A stretch of DNA of 64,000 nt from Acidobacteriota bacterium (GTDB lineage Bacteria > Acidobacteriota > Vicinamibacteria > Vicinamibacterales > JAKQTR01): contig JAPKZQ010000045.1 in NCBI GenBank assembly GCA_026393675.1, positions 186,001 through 250,000 on the forward strand. Direction: 5' to 3'. Of the stretch, positions 55,280 to 64,000 are shown in pieces (position 1 is the stretch's first letter; each line of letters opens with the position of its first letter). The notes beneath the pieces are model-generated. The model did not search any database, had not been told where the DNA came from, and was given only the letters and a program-made list of their open reading frames with translations. Made by a program: the position numbers and the translations under genes.

Positions 55280-56586
55280 CCCTGCGAGGCAGGACGAGTC
55301 CCAAACCACTCGATCGCCCGCGGATCGTCCGTAATGAGGGTGTCCTCGCGCGCGGCGCCGGTCGACACGAGTAACACCCGCACACCGGTCAGCGCCTCGA
55401 GGCGGGCCACATAGGCCTTGGCCTCGGCGGGCAGCGCGGCGAAGTCGCGCACACCTGCCGTTGGCGTCTTCCAGCCCGGCATCGTTTCAAGCACGGGCAC
55501 CGCACGCTGCACGCGGCGAAGATCGGCAGGAAACTCCGTTACCGCCGTGTCGTCAATCCGGTAGCCGACACAGATCTCCACCTTGTCGAGCCCGTCGAGC
55601 ACATCGAGTTTCGTCAGGGCGAGCCCACCGAGCCCATTCACTCGCACCGCGTGACGCACGACGACGGCGTCGAACCAGCCACAGCGGCGTGGCCTGCCGG
55701 TCACGGCGCCGAATTCCTGACCCTTCTCGCGCAGGGCCGCTCCGGAGTCGTCGTGTAGTTCGCTTGGGAACGGCCCCTCTCCCACCCGCGTGGTGTACGC
55801 CTTCGCAATGCCGATCACGGCCCCAATCGTCCCGGGCCCAATGCCGAGGCCGGTGCACGCCCCTCCAGCCGTCGAGCTCGAAGAGGTGACGTAGGGATAC
55901 GTGCCATGGTCCACATCGAGCATCGTGCCTTGCGCCCCTTCGAACAGGATCGACTGCCCCGCCTTCATCGCGTCGGCCAGCAGCACCGACACATCGGTGA
56001 GCATCGGCTGGAGGCGCTCGCCGAGCGCCAGTGTACTGGCCACCAGCTCGCGCCAATCGTAGTGAGCGTCCTCGTTCATCAGATTCAGCGTGTCGAGCCC
56101 CTGGCGGATGTGCTCCTCAACGAATTCCGCATCGGCGAGATCGCAGGTACGAAGTCCGCGGCGGGCGACCTTGGCTTCGTAGGCAGGCCCGATCCCCCGC
56201 GAGGTCGTACCGATCTTCCGGCTCCCCAGGCTGGCTTCGTTGAGTTTGTCGAGGTCGCGATGGAACGGCAGAATCACGTGCGCGCGGTCACTCACAAACA
56301 GCCGGCCGTCCACCGAGATCGCCGCCTGCCGCAGTTCCTCAACCTCATCAAACAAGGCCTTCAGATCCACCACGAGCCCGTTGCCAATGACGCAGGCCAC
56401 GCCGGGATTCAAGATGCCGGACGGGATCAGCCGAAGCACGAATCGCTTGCCACCCACGTGCACGGTGTGCCCGGCGTTGTGGCCTCCCTGGTACCGGGCG
56501 ACGATCGAGAACCGCGGTGCCAGCAGGTCGACGACCTTCCCCTTGCCTTCGTCACCCCATTGCGCCCCGACTACGGCGATATTCAT
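55276..56586 (-). CDS. purA: adenylosuccinate synthetase
   Basis: PurA condenses IMP with aspartate using GTP on the way to AMP. The 436-residue protein begins MNIAVVGAQWGDEGKGKVVD, the phosphate loop, and has GGHNAGHTV, LIPSGILNPGVACVIGNG, GTTSRGIGPAYEAK, EGAQGTMLDVDHGTYPYVTSSSSTAGG and TGRPRRCGWFDAVVVRHA. Repeat element B lies 38 bp upstream of its ATG, so it is part of the purA leader or promoter zone. Confidence 0.95.
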   Translation of the reverse strand: MNIAVVGAQWGDEGKGKVVDLLAPRFSIVARYQGGHNAGHTVHVGGKRFVLRLIPSGILNPGVACVIGNGLVVDLKALFDEVEELRQAAISVDGRLFVSDRAHVILPFHRDLDKLNEASLGSRKIGTTSRGIGPAYEAKVARRGLRTCDLADAEFVEEHIRQGLDTLNLMNEDAHYDWRELVASTLALGERLQPMLTDVSVLLADAMKAGQSILFEGAQGTMLDVDHGTYPYVTSSSSTAGGACTGLGIGPGTIGAVIGIAKAYTTRVGEGPFPSELHDDSGAALREKGQEFGAVTGRPRRCGWFDAVVVRHAVRVNGLGGLALTKLDVLDGLDKVEICVGYRIDDTAVTEFPADLRRVQRAVPVLETMPGWKTPTAGVRDFAALPAEAKAYVARLEALTGVRVLLVSTGAAREDTLITDDPRAIEWFGTRPASQG

Positions 56587-56623
56587 GGACCTTCCTGCTC
56601 CTGCTCGGGTCAACCCCCCCGTC

Positions 56624-56748
56624 CAAAGTCCTTCGATTCATGAATTCGGTGACGAATTCATTCACTCAGGACTTAGTGCTGAGCGAGCATCTTTCACCGC
56701 ATCGGCTCACAAGCATCCGCAACCGTACTTGCGAGTCGAAGCACAAAG
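56624..56748. repeat. 125-bp structured repeat, copy B
   Basis: This inverted copy of the element at 27629-27752 lies between purA (minus) and hutU (plus). The hairpin ATGAATTCG (56640-56648), GTGA loop, CGAATTCAT (56653-56661) corresponds to the A-copy hairpin. Two positions of the stem differ in both arms so that pairing is kept. The outer stem also shows one compensated change (G-C to A-T) plus one mismatch. The most conserved blocks are GTGCTTCGACTCGCAAGTAC and GCTCGCTCAGCACT (in the A orientation). Confidence 0.8.
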
Positions 56749-56802
56749 CCAACCGGCGATGTTAGCACAGGACCCGGAATCGCACCGGTTTGGATGAGTG
56801 GG

Positions 56803-56831
56803 TTGACAAAGGCCCCCGGTCTTCGTAAGTT
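56803..56831 (+). promoter_or_regulatory. possible promoter of hutU
   Basis: A perfect TTGACA (56803-56808) is followed after 17 bp by TAAGTT (56826-56831), a weak -10. The start of transcription would be ~32 nt before the hutU ATG. The 283-bp gap between purA and hutU otherwise contains repeat element B. Confidence 0.4.
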
Positions 56832-56869
56832 CTAGGGCTCATGCCCGAGAAGCTCATCCAGGTGCCATT

Positions 56870-58534
56870 ATGAACTCATCGTCTGCTCGTCCGGTGCGCG
56901 CCCCCCGCGGAACGGTCCTGTCTTGCAAGGGATGGCAGCAGGAAGCCGCCTTGCGGATGCTGATGAACAACCTCGATCCCGAGGTCGCCGAGGACCCCGA
57001 CCGCCTGATCGTGTATGGCGGCACAGGCCGGGCTGCGCGCAGCTGGGACGCGTTTGACGCGATCGTGGCATCGTTGCGAGCGCTTGGCCACGACGAGACC
57101 CTGCTCGTGCAGTCAGGGAAGCCGGTTGGCGTGTTCCGCACCCACCCTGGCGCGCCGCGCGTGCTCATCGCCAACTCGCTGCTCGTGCCGGCCTGGGCCA
57201 CCTTCGAGAACTTCCGCGATCTCGAGGATCGCGGGTTGACGATGTACGGGCAGATGACGGCGGGCAGCTGGATCTACATCGGCACGCAGGGCATCCTGCA
57301 GGGCACGTACGAGACACTGGCCGAAGTCGCGCGTCAGCGCTTCAATGGCACGCTGACGGGGCGGGTGTTCGTGTCGGCTGGCCTCGGCGGGATGGGCGGC
57401 GCCCAGCCGCTCGCGGCGACGATGAACGGCGGCGCGGCGCTGGTCGTCGAAGTCGATCCGCACCGGATCGAGCGCCGGCTGGCGACCCGTTACGTAGACG
57501 AGGCCACCGACAGCCTCGATGCCGCGCTGGCCACGGTGACGCGCTGGCAACGTGACGGCACGGCGCGATCAATCGCGTTGTGTGCCAACGCGGCCGACGT
57601 CCTGCCGGCACTGGTTGCCCGGGGGTTCGTGCCCGATGTCTTGACCGATCAGACCTCCGCGCACGACGCACTCAATGGCTACGTGCCGAATGGCATGAGC
57701 CTGGCCGACGCCGAGTCGCTGCGGCGCAGTGCACCTCGGGACTACATCGAGCGATCGGTGGCCGCCATGGCCGCGCACGTCCGCGCGATGCTGGACCTGA
57801 AGAAGCGTGGCGCGATCACCTTCGACTACGGCAACAACATCCGCGCCCAGGCGGTCAAAGGCGGCGTGACCAACGCGTTCGACATCCCGGGCTTTGTCCC
57901 CGAGTACATCCGGCCGCTGTTCTGCGAAGGCAAGGGGCCGTTCCGCTGGGCGGCGCTCTCGGGCGACCCAGCCGACATCGCGGCCACCGATGAGGCCGCA
58001 CTCGAGATGTTTGCCGACAACGCGGCGCTCTGCCGATGGGTCAAGTTGGCCGGCGAACGCGTGGCCTTCCAGGGCCTGCCCGCCCGAATCTTCTGGCTCG
58101 GCTACGGAGAACGCGCGCGCTTCGGCCTCAAGATCAACGAACTGGTTCGCAACGGCCGCATCAAGGCGCCCATCGTCATCGGACGGGATCACCTGGATGC
58201 CGGCTCGGTGGCCTCGCCCAACCGGGAGACGGAGGGCATGCGGGACGGCAGCGACGCGATTGCTGACTGGCCCGTGTTGAACGCGCTGCTGAATACGGCG
58301 GCTGGGGCGACCTGGGTGTCGGTTCATCACGGAGGCGGCGTCGGCATCGGCTACTCGCTCCACGCCGGCATGGTGATCGTCGCCGATGGCACGCGCGACG
58401 CCGACGAGCGGCTCGAACGCGTCCTGACGTGCGATCCGGGGACCGGCGTGGCGCGTCACGCCGATGCCGGCTATCCGAAGGCGATCGAAACGGCCATCGC
58501 GCGCGGCGTGCACATCCCGATGCTGCCACGATGA
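56870..58534 (+). CDS. hutU: urocanate hydratase
   Basis: HutU converts urocanate to imidazolonepropionate in histidine breakdown, with tightly bound NAD+. The 554-residue protein has the family's [38 protein letters not shown] start. It also has [35 protein letters not shown] (NAD site), [42 protein letters not shown] and [15 protein letters not shown]. No other hut gene (hutH, hutI, hutF/G) was recognised in the window. It is translationally coupled to the downstream ATPase. Confidence 0.95.
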   Translation: MNSSSARPVRAPRGTVLSCKGWQQEAALRMLMNNLDPEVAEDPDRLIVYGGTGRAARSWDAFDAIVASLRALGHDETLLVQSGKPVGVFRTHPGAPRVLIANSLLVPAWATFENFRDLEDRGLTMYGQMTAGSWIYIGTQGILQGTYETLAEVARQRFNGTLTGRVFVSAGLGGMGGAQPLAATMNGGAALVVEVDPHRIERRLATRYVDEATDSLDAALATVTRWQRDGTARSIALCANAADVLPALVARGFVPDVLTDQTSAHDALNGYVPNGMSLADAESLRRSAPRDYIERSVAAMAAHVRAMLDLKKRGAITFDYGNNIRAQAVKGGVTNAFDIPGFVPEYIRPLFCEGKGPFRWAALSGDPADIAATDEAALEMFADNAALCRWVKLAGERVAFQGLPARIFWLGYGERARFGLKINELVRNGRIKAPIVIGRDHLDAGSVASPNRETEGMRDGSDAIADWPVLNALLNTAAGATWVSVHHGGGVGIGYSLHAGMVIVADGTRDADERLERVLTCDPGTGVARHADAGYPKAIETAIARGVHIPMLPR

Positions 58535-59607
58535 GTACGGCATTTCAGAACTTCGAATCCGCCGTCGTCGCGGTGCTCGACTCGACGCCGTCGCGAATCC
58601 CTGTGGTAGTGGGACCCTGCGGAGCCGGCCGCTCGTCCCTGCTGCGGCGGGTAGGCGACCGACTCGGCAAGCCGTTCTGCCAGTACGTCGCGATTGATCG
58701 CGCGGTGTCGACACCGGAGCGGTTCCTCGCCGAATTGTCTGCGGCGTCACCGTTCGCGTGGGTGCGCCCAGGCGCATCTCCGGAGAGCCCGAGGGAGGCC
58801 TTCGACTGGATCTCGGCGTATCTGGCCAGCGCCCGGTCTACCAACGGGGCGCCGGCAACGTGGCTGCTCGACGAGTTTCTCGAACTGAAGACGTTCGAGA
58901 GTTTCCCGGGCCTGCGGCACGTCGTCGGCGAGGCCCTCGATGTGCTGACAGCCAGCGACAACCGGTTCGTGATGACGTCGCGTTTCGTCTCGCGGACGCT
59001 GCGCGCGTTGCGCGATGCACACGAGCGCTTCGTGGTGCTGCACGTGCCGCCATTGACGATGGCCGATGTCGCCGCCGATCTCCTGCACGTGCCGGGATTC
59101 CGATCCGACTCCGCCGAAGAGGCGGCCCGCGTGATTGTTGCCCTCACCGGCGGTCGATTGGCCTACGCGGCCGACGTGGTTCGCGCACTCGGGGATCTGA
59201 CTCTGCGCGTTCACGATCCCATTTCGGCCTTCGCGGCGCTGCTCTCGCCAGGAGGCGCGGTCTGCGCCCGTGTCCAGCACAGTTATGAGTTCCGGCTGCA
59301 TCGGGCGCGAGGCTATGGCGCGCTCAAGGCCATTCTCAGTATCCTGTCTGAAGACGAGCCGATTACGCTCACCGACATCGCGGTGCGGATGCAGCGCACG
59401 CCGGGGTCGACCAAGGACTACCTCGGCTGGCTCGAGGACGTCGATCTGGTCGTCTCACATCGCAAGCGCTACAGCTTCGCCGACCCGGTTCTGCGCCTCT
59501 GGGTGAGGTTGCACACACAGTGCGATCCGCCAGACGACGCGCGGGTAGCCGACCTCGTGCAGCGATATGCGGTGACCCGCCTCTCGGCCGCACCAGAATC
59601 CGCGTGA
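58531..59607 (+). CDS. AAA-type ATPase with winged-helix/DUF234-like end
   Basis: The 358-residue protein has a P-loop written [17 protein letters not shown], so the Walker A Lys is Arg34, and a Walker [12 protein letters not shown] (Asp114, Glu115). A sensor-like region follows ([17 protein letters not shown]), then a C-terminal winged helix ([41 protein letters not shown]) and [14 protein letters not shown], the phrase typical of DUF234-type archaeal ATPases. ATG 58531 overlaps the hutU stop as ATGA. Such ATPases are often of unknown role; the Lys-to-Arg change may lower ATP hydrolysis. Confidence 0.78.
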   Translation: MSTAFQNFESAVVAVLDSTPSRIPVVVGPCGAGRSSLLRRVGDRLGKPFCQYVAIDRAVSTPERFLAELSAASPFAWVRPGASPESPREAFDWISAYLASARSTNGAPATWLLDEFLELKTFESFPGLRHVVGEALDVLTASDNRFVMTSRFVSRTLRALRDAHERFVVLHVPPLTMADVAADLLHVPGFRSDSAEEAARVIVALTGGRLAYAADVVRALGDLTLRVHDPISAFAALLSPGGAVCARVQHSYEFRLHRARGYGALKAILSILSEDEPITLTDIAVRMQRTPGSTKDYLGWLEDVDLVVSHRKRYSFADPVLRLWVRLHTQCDPPDDARVADLVQRYAVTRLSAAPESA

Positions 59608-59623
59608 TCGGGAGACATCGAAT

Positions 59624-60562
59624 CTAGTCCGACAGTGACTGACGTCCGAGGCGGGCCGCTTCCTGCTCAGCGTCCTTCTTCGTGCGGCCTTCGGCCACGG
59701 CAATCACCTCGCCGCGCACGCGAAGTTCAATCAGGAAGACCCGCCGGTGGGCCGGCCCACTCTCGGCGACGACGACGTATTCGGGGAGCGGGTCGCCACG
59801 CGACTGCAAAAACTCCTGCAGCACCGACTTGTGATCGTCGCCCATGCCACCATCCACAGCGGATTCGCGCATGATGTCGTCGAACTCGCGGACGATGAAG
59901 GTGCGTGCCGCGTCAAGCCCGCCATCCAGGTACAGCGCCGCGATGACCGCCTCGTACGTGTCGGCCAGCAGGGCCTGCTTGCGACGGCCGCCTGTCTTCT
60001 CCTCACCCCTGCCCAGCAGCAGATGGTCGCCCAACCGCAGCCGCTCCGCCAGACGCGCCAGCATCGTCGTGGACACGAGCGCCGCCTTCATCTTCGATTT
60101 CTGGCCCTCGTCGCGGTCGGGATATCGCTCGAACAGCATGGCCGCGATCACAAAGCCCAGCGCGGCGTCTCCCAGAAACTCGAGCGACTCGTTGTCCAGG
60201 ACGCCGCCGGTCACATCCTCATTGGCGCGCGACCGGTGCGTCAGCGCGTGCTCCAGCAGGCCGGGATCGCGAAATCGGTGCCCGAGGACGGCCGACAACT
60301 TCTCGAATTCGTCCCGCAGGCGAACCGTCTGCCCATCGGGCTCGGTGCTCCGGTAGTCGGCGATCAGACGTTGCGCCTGGGTTGCGTCCTCGGCGCGAAC
60401 CGACACGCGGACCGTGCCGAGCGCGTCCCGGTTGAGCGGCAACACCACATTGGGCACGTCAGATTGAATCGCGGCGTGTATGCCGTGGGCATCGAGCAGG
60501 CTTCTGACCACGCTGGCTTCAATGTCCGACGGCGTGACGAAGACCACGACCGGTTCAGCCAT
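59624..60562 (-). CDS. rnc: ribonuclease III with N-terminal DUF2007-like domain
   Basis: The 312-residue protein joins an N-terminal ~70-residue ferredoxin-like domain (VVVFVTPSDIEASVVRSLLDAHGIHAAIQSDVPNVV, as in DUF2007 signal-transducing proteins) to a full RNase III. The nuclease part (~85-225) has NESLEFLGDAALGFVI and GGRRKQALLADTYEAVIAALYLDGG, with the acidic metal ligands. The dsRNA-binding domain (~235-312) has KSVLQEFLQSRGDPLPEYVV and GRTKKDAEQEAARLG. E. coli RNase III is 226 residues and lacks the N-terminal part. The start ATG 60562 overlaps the upstream phosphatase gene by 8 nt; the frame is open 9 codons further. Confidence 0.9.
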   Translation of the reverse strand: MAEPVVVFVTPSDIEASVVRSLLDAHGIHAAIQSDVPNVVLPLNRDALGTVRVSVRAEDATQAQRLIADYRSTEPDGQTVRLRDEFEKLSAVLGHRFRDPGLLEHALTHRSRANEDVTGGVLDNESLEFLGDAALGFVIAAMLFERYPDRDEGQKSKMKAALVSTTMLARLAERLRLGDHLLLGRGEEKTGGRRKQALLADTYEAVIAALYLDGGLDAARTFIVREFDDIMRESAVDGGMGDDHKSVLQEFLQSRGDPLPEYVVVAESGPAHRRVFLIELRVRGEVIAVAEGRTKKDAEQEAARLGRQSLSD

Positions 60563-62738
60563 GGACCTGCTCGATCTGCTGGTCGCCATCCACCTCGATC
60601 AGGATGAGCGTCATATCGTCGTGCTGCGGCGCCCCTCCGACGAAGGCCTCGATCTCGCGCAGAATGCGCTCGCGCAGCTCCTCGACCGACAGGTGAGCAT
60701 GTTCCTCGATGAGCTGTCCGAGCCGTGGCTCGCCGAAGCACTCGGCTTGATCGTTCATGGCCTCGCTGATGCCGTCGGTAAAGAACACGAGCAGGTCGCC
60801 AGAGTCGAGTGAGAGCGTGGCTTCCTCCAGCAGCGAGGTGAAACGCTCGCCATTGTCGAGGCGCAGTCCGAGCACCATTCCATCCGGCACGAGAATCCTC
60901 GCCCTCCCGTCGGTCGATGCGCTGTTGGGCAGGTACATCAGCGGTGTGTGGCCGGCCCTCGCATAGGTCATCGTCCGCGCAGCCGGATCGATGACGGCGT
61001 ACGTCATGGTGATGAAGCTCCGGCTGTCCAGATGTTCCGAGATCAGGCGGTTGGCCGCGATCAGCAGCTCGCGCGGCGACTGATGGATCTGGCTGAGCGA
61101 GAGGATGAGACCCTTCAACTCCGCCATGTACAGGGCCGCCGACATGCCTTTGCCCGACACGTCCGCGATGAGCATGCCGACCCGGCCATCAGGCAGCGGC
61201 AGCACGTCGTAATAGTCGCCGCCGACCTCGCGGGCAGGAACGCAGACGGCCGCCACCCGCATGCCGGGGATCTCGAGCGGGCCTCGCGGCAGCAGCGACA
61301 TCTGGCTCTCCCTGGCGAGCCGCATTTCTTCTTCGAGTCGTTTCTTTTCCGCTGACTGCCGCAACAGGTCCTCGATGCTGGCGGTCATCAGGTTGAACGA
61401 ATCGGCCAGTTCGCCCAGCTGGTCTCTGGCGCGGACCGCGATGCGATGGCCGAAATCGCCCTGCCGCACGCGTTCAGTCCCGGCGAACAACTCGTGCACC
61501 GACCCGGTGATCGATCGGGCCAGCGCCATGCCGGTGACGGCGGCGCCGACCTCGATGATCAGGAACAGCGCCGACACGATGAGCAGGGCGATGATGAGCA
61601 GGTCGCCGGGCGCCGGCTTCCCGATCGAGGCCTGCGTCACAGACAGCCGGTGATAGATGCCCCGGACGTTCATGCCAATATTCAGCGACAGCCTCTGCGC
61701 TTTTCCGGACGGCCAGTCGTAGACGTCCAGCAGCGCCACCGACGGAATTAGTGTCGTCTCGCCAGGGCCGGCTGCGCGCGCGGCGACACGGCGGGCCGAC
61801 GCCCGCGACCGCCCCTGTAGCGCCGAGTTGGCCGGGTCGACAAGGCTCGCACTGCCCACCGCGATGCCGGTCGATTCCTCCATCCGCGTCTTGATAGTCT
61901 CCGACACCGGCAGATCGACGACGACCGCGTACCCGGCTGATCGCTGGGATATGGCCACGGCACGGATGACGAGTTGCGCCTCTGTATCGGTGGCGCTTGC
62001 CGATCCCTCGTCTTTGTACGCCAGCGCGTCCGCGAACCCCTCACACGGAATCCAGGTTGGCAGTTGCTCTGGAGGCTCGATGTGCTCCCAGTCGCCGACC
62101 TTGATGGGCGTGGATCGCATCACAGCGGTCAGGGGCGATCGCGGAACGTTCTGGTCGCCGCACCGTTTTGGATCGATAGGCACGACCGCGAGCGATACGC
62201 CGGGCAGGACCAGTTGGCTTGACGCCTGACGACGCTCCAGGATGGCCTCAGCCTCGGCCGCGTCCGACGCGCGCTCAAGTTCGATGGCCGCGCTGGTGGC
62301 GACGATGGAGGTCTTGCTTCCGAGTTCAGCCAGCGACGAACGCACCAGGTACGAGCTGACGTTCGTGAACAGTAGCCAGCCGGCCAGCACGAAGAAGACG
62401 ACAATCAAGACCGCCGGCACGAACCCGATGAGCAGATACGAGACAATCAACTTGCGGCGCACGCGCCAGAGCAGGTGACGCCGGGCCACCTGGGCGAGTT
62501 TGTAGAGGATGACTCCGGCGCCGGTCGCGAGCGCGAGTCCGCCCAGGCTGCTCAGGACCTGGAGACCGCCAGAGGTTGGGACGCCCGCGGCGGCCAGGGC
62601 GACGACGATGAGTTTGACGCTGGCGCCGATGGCGACGAGGTACCCGGCGATGCTCGTCAGGAAGAATGCCCGGACCGCGCCGAGCCTGGTCGGTGGCGGC
62701 CCTAATGGCGATTGGACGGGTGCTGACGGCGGTGCCAT
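60555..62738 (-). CDS. RsbU/SpoIIE-type protein phosphatase, membrane-bound
   Basis: The 727-residue protein has N-terminal TM helices (FFLTSIAGYLVAIGASVKLIVVALAAAG, LIVSYLLIGFVPAVLIVVFFVLAGWLLF) and a periplasmic sensing part. A further TM and HAMP (LLIIALLIVSALFLIIEVGAAVTG... RQGDFGHRIAVRARDQLGELADSFNLM) follow, then a PP2C/SpoIIE domain. The latter has VPAREVGGDYYDVLPLPDGRVGMLIADVSGKGMSAALYMAELKG and FFTDGISEAMND with the metal-binding Asp residues. RsbU proteins dephosphorylate anti-anti-sigma factors. ATG 62738 is chosen; an upstream TTG (62768) would lie inside cutA. Anti-sigma partners are not adjacent. Confidence 0.85.
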   Translation of the reverse strand: MAPPSAPVQSPLGPPPTRLGAVRAFFLTSIAGYLVAIGASVKLIVVALAAAGVPTSGGLQVLSSLGGLALATGAGVILYKLAQVARRHLLWRVRRKLIVSYLLIGFVPAVLIVVFFVLAGWLLFTNVSSYLVRSSLAELGSKTSIVATSAAIELERASDAAEAEAILERRQASSQLVLPGVSLAVVPIDPKRCGDQNVPRSPLTAVMRSTPIKVGDWEHIEPPEQLPTWIPCEGFADALAYKDEGSASATDTEAQLVIRAVAISQRSAGYAVVVDLPVSETIKTRMEESTGIAVGSASLVDPANSALQGRSRASARRVAARAAGPGETTLIPSVALLDVYDWPSGKAQRLSLNIGMNVRGIYHRLSVTQASIGKPAPGDLLIIALLIVSALFLIIEVGAAVTGMALARSITGSVHELFAGTERVRQGDFGHRIAVRARDQLGELADSFNLMTASIEDLLRQSAEKKRLEEEMRLARESQMSLLPRGPLEIPGMRVAAVCVPAREVGGDYYDVLPLPDGRVGMLIADVSGKGMSAALYMAELKGLILSLSQIHQSPRELLIAANRLISEHLDSRSFITMTYAVIDPAARTMTYARAGHTPLMYLPNSASTDGRARILVPDGMVLGLRLDNGERFTSLLEEATLSLDSGDLLVFFTDGISEAMNDQAECFGEPRLGQLIEEHAHLSVEELRERILREIEAFVGGAPQHDDMTLILIEVDGDQQIEQVHG

Positions 62739-62760
62739 CGGAGGTGTCAGGAATGATAAC

Positions 62761-63087
62761 TCAGGCAACGACGGAGTGCCGAACCCACGCCAGGTAGTCC
62801 GCGCTGCCGTCGGTCGCCGTGAGCACGATGAATTCGGGCACCGAGTAGGGATGCAGGCTCGTCAGCCTGGCCTGCAGATCCTGGACACGGCTTGCGGTGG
62901 TCTTGATGATCACCTGCCGCTCGACATCCTCCGTCACGCCGCCCTCCCATCGGTAAACCGATCGCATCTCGCCTGAAGCGGAGACGCATGCTGCCAGATG
63001 TTCGTCCACCAACGTGCGGGCGAATGCGCCGGCGTCGGTGCCGTCTGGCAGCGTGGTGAGCACGATCACGACGTCGGACGGCTCCAC
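62761..63087 (-). CDS. cutA: CutA1-like divalent-ion tolerance protein
   Basis: The 108-residue protein has the CutA pattern: VIVLTTLPDGTDAGAFARTLVDEHLAACVSASGEMRSVYRWEGGVTEDVERQVIIKTTASRV, then LTSLHPYSVPEFIVLTATDGSADYLAWV. CutA forms trimers, and a metal-tolerance role is assumed from E. coli. It is upstream of the RsbU-like gene and divergent from ftsB. Confidence 0.92.
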   Translation of the reverse strand: MEPSDVVIVLTTLPDGTDAGAFARTLVDEHLAACVSASGEMRSVYRWEGGVTEDVERQVIIKTTASRVQDLQARLTSLHPYSVPEFIVLTATDGSADYLAWVRHSVVA

Positions 63088-63170
63088 GGTACGGCTCCCC
63101 GGATCCGATGAAGATCCTCTTGCGTTTTCCTATGTACAAACGTCGCGACTTAGGGTACAACAGTTGCCTG

Positions 63171-63521
63171 ATGACTGCCACGCGCATAACCACGGCTGGT
63201 CTTGCGAATATCCGGAAGGGTGATCGTGGCCGTCGTCGCCTTCTGATTGGCCTCGGATTCGTCGTCTGCTTCCTGGTGGTCAACGGCATCGTCGGCGAGC
63301 ACGGCGCGTTCGCACTGATGCAGGCGCGGGCGCAGTATGCGGAACTGGCGCTCACCGTCGACAAGGCAAGGGCGGAGAATGCGCGACTGCGGGAAGAGGC
63401 TCGCCGCCTGCTGACCGATCCGGCCGCCATCGAGGAAATCGCGCGGCGCGAGCTCGGGCTCATCAAGCCGGGCGAGAAGCTCTTCATCATCCGCGACGTG
63501 CCGGCCGCGAAGAAGCACTAA
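63171..63521 (+). CDS. ftsB: FtsB/DivIC-like septum-formation protein
   Basis: The 116-residue protein has one TM helix (RRLLIGLGFVVCFLVVNGIV) and a coiled-coil (YAELALTVDKARAENARLREEARRLLTDPAAIEEIARRELGLIKPGEKLFII). This matches FtsB/DivIC, a subunit of the FtsQBL complex at the division septum. The RRELGLxxPGE phrase is typical. ATG 63171 was chosen as the Met before a basic stretch preceding the TM; ATG 63108 is also in frame. It is followed by the tRNA-fMet gene. Confidence 0.85.
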   Translation: MTATRITTAGLANIRKGDRGRRRLLIGLGFVVCFLVVNGIVGEHGAFALMQARAQYAELALTVDKARAENARLREEARRLLTDPAAIEEIARRELGLIKPGEKLFIIRDVPAAKKH

Positions 63522-63535
63522 CCTCCCCCTCGCGT

Positions 63536-63565
63536 TTGCCCCGCTCTCGTCTGGCGTGGTATTAT
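63536..63565 (+). promoter_or_regulatory. possible promoter of tRNA-fMet
   Basis: TTGCCC (63536-63541), an 18-bp spacer and TATTAT (63560-63565) place the start of transcription about 30 nt upstream of the tRNA. A small inverted repeat GGTGC/GCACC (63576-63596 area) lies in the predicted leader. Confidence 0.45.
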
Positions 63566-63601
63566 CAGTTGATGTGGTGCACGCGAGTGAAGCACCAGTG
63601 A

Positions 63602-63666
<65 letters not shown>

Positions 63667-63678
<12 letters not shown>

Positions 63679-63960
63679 TAAAGGCCACAGGGCTAAACCC
63701 TGTGGCCTTTTTCATTTGCGCCCGGGGGATTTGAACCCTTGCTGGCCGGCAACCATCCTGAGCTTGTCGCCCCTCGACGCGGCTCGGGGCGACCCTGAGC
63801 TGGTCGAAGGGTCGAAGGGCGTTGCCTCGCCCCCCCCGCAACCATGAAGGCCGCAGGGCTAAACTCTGTGGCCTTTTTCATTTGCGCGAGCGGAAGATTT
63901 GAACCCCTGGTGGCCGGCAACCATCCTGAGCTGGTCGGAGGGCGTTGCCTCGCCGCCCAC
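63667..63960. repeat. degenerate duplication of the tRNA 3-prime end, terminator and REP-like tail
   Basis: The block from the tRNA 3-prime end (CCCCGCAACCAT) through the terminator and a following TTTGAACCC...GGCCGGCAACCATCCTGAG stretch occurs twice. Unit one spans about 63667-63833 and unit two about 63834-63960. Unit two lacks ~40 bp but keeps the hairpin (63847-63876) with two changed bases. Between them lie CCCTGAGC-type inverted repeats (63753-63820) that look like REP sequences. An inverted copy of the T-arm (GGGGGATTTGAACCC) follows each hairpin. The rest of 63679-64000 holds no gene. Confidence 0.75.
63681..63710 (+). terminator. rho-independent terminator after tRNA-fMet
   Basis: AAGGCCACAGGG (63681-63692) pairs with CCCTGTGGCCTT (63698-63709) across a CTAAA loop, followed by a T run (TTTTTC). 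It begins right after the tRNA's encoded CCA. Confidence 0.9.
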
Positions 63961-64000
63961 GAGTTCCGCTCGGCCAGACGGTCTCCTGGCTTCGCAAGTC

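Overview
The window looks like chromosomal backbone of a GC-rich, diderm (Gram-negative-type) bacterium. Outer-membrane machinery (LolA, TonB), peptidoglycan recycling (NagZ, LdcA, Mpl), an NtrY/NtrX pair with a DUF4390 partner, NrdR, a GroE operon under HrcA/CIRCE control and long runs of translationally overlapped genes together suggest Acidobacteriota, possibly a Vicinamibacteria-like lineage. That placement is inference from gene content and style; no rRNA marker is present. No prophage, insertion sequence, transposase or CRISPR array was recognised.

Layout. Positions 1-31 hold the last codons of a thiolase-like gene. Positions 201-7261 (minus) carry murA, murB and two tandem DUF2723 multi-pass membrane proteins. 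Positions 7391-8460 (plus) carry a rhodanese-like protein and LolA. Positions 8495-12957 form a peptidoglycan-recycling locus: nagZ, ldcA and mpl on minus, and a GHMP-family sugar kinase diverging from nagZ over a palindromic -10-like sequence. Positions 12966-17101 (minus) hold an uncharacterised repeat-type protein, a RodZ-like protein, a small membrane protein and a 698-residue TPR protein. Positions 17102-21379 are the conserved ffh-rpsP-khpA-rimM-trmD-rplS-rnhB operon.

A minus-strand run from 37060 down to 21531 reads: YbhN-like flippase family protein, nrdR, DUF4390, ntrY, ntrX, TPR membrane protein, zinc-ribbon RDD protein, pgpA, cinA, a repeat element, thpR, plsY, gpsA, ftsY, ribD, ribE, ribBA. 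On plus follow purC and groES-groEL, the latter with a sigma70-type promoter between two CIRCE operators. Then come tonB, a small glycine-rich protein, a minimal tatA, and a minus run gatB, GT-C-like/DUF3108 fusion, ftsE, ftsX, an orphan small protein, glycerate kinase, rnr and selB. Positions 53845-55279 (plus) are an ECF sigma/anti-sigma pair; then purA (minus), hutU coupled to an AAA-type ATPase (plus), an RNase III with an added N-terminal DUF2007-like domain, an RsbU-like phosphatase and cutA (minus), and ftsB followed by initiator tRNA-fMet (plus). The last 320 bp hold a terminator and degenerate duplications of the tRNA 3-prime end.

Many gene junctions are 4-nt ATGA/GTGA overlaps, which fix several start codons and imply translational coupling. 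The strongest unusual signals are: a 124/125-bp repeat present twice (27629-27752 and 56624-56748) whose hairpin stems co-vary; a GHMP kinase that could be a missing amino-sugar kinase of the peptidoglycan-recycling locus; the DUF2007-RNase III fusion; the hutU-ATPase coupling; and the structured duplications after tRNA-fMet.
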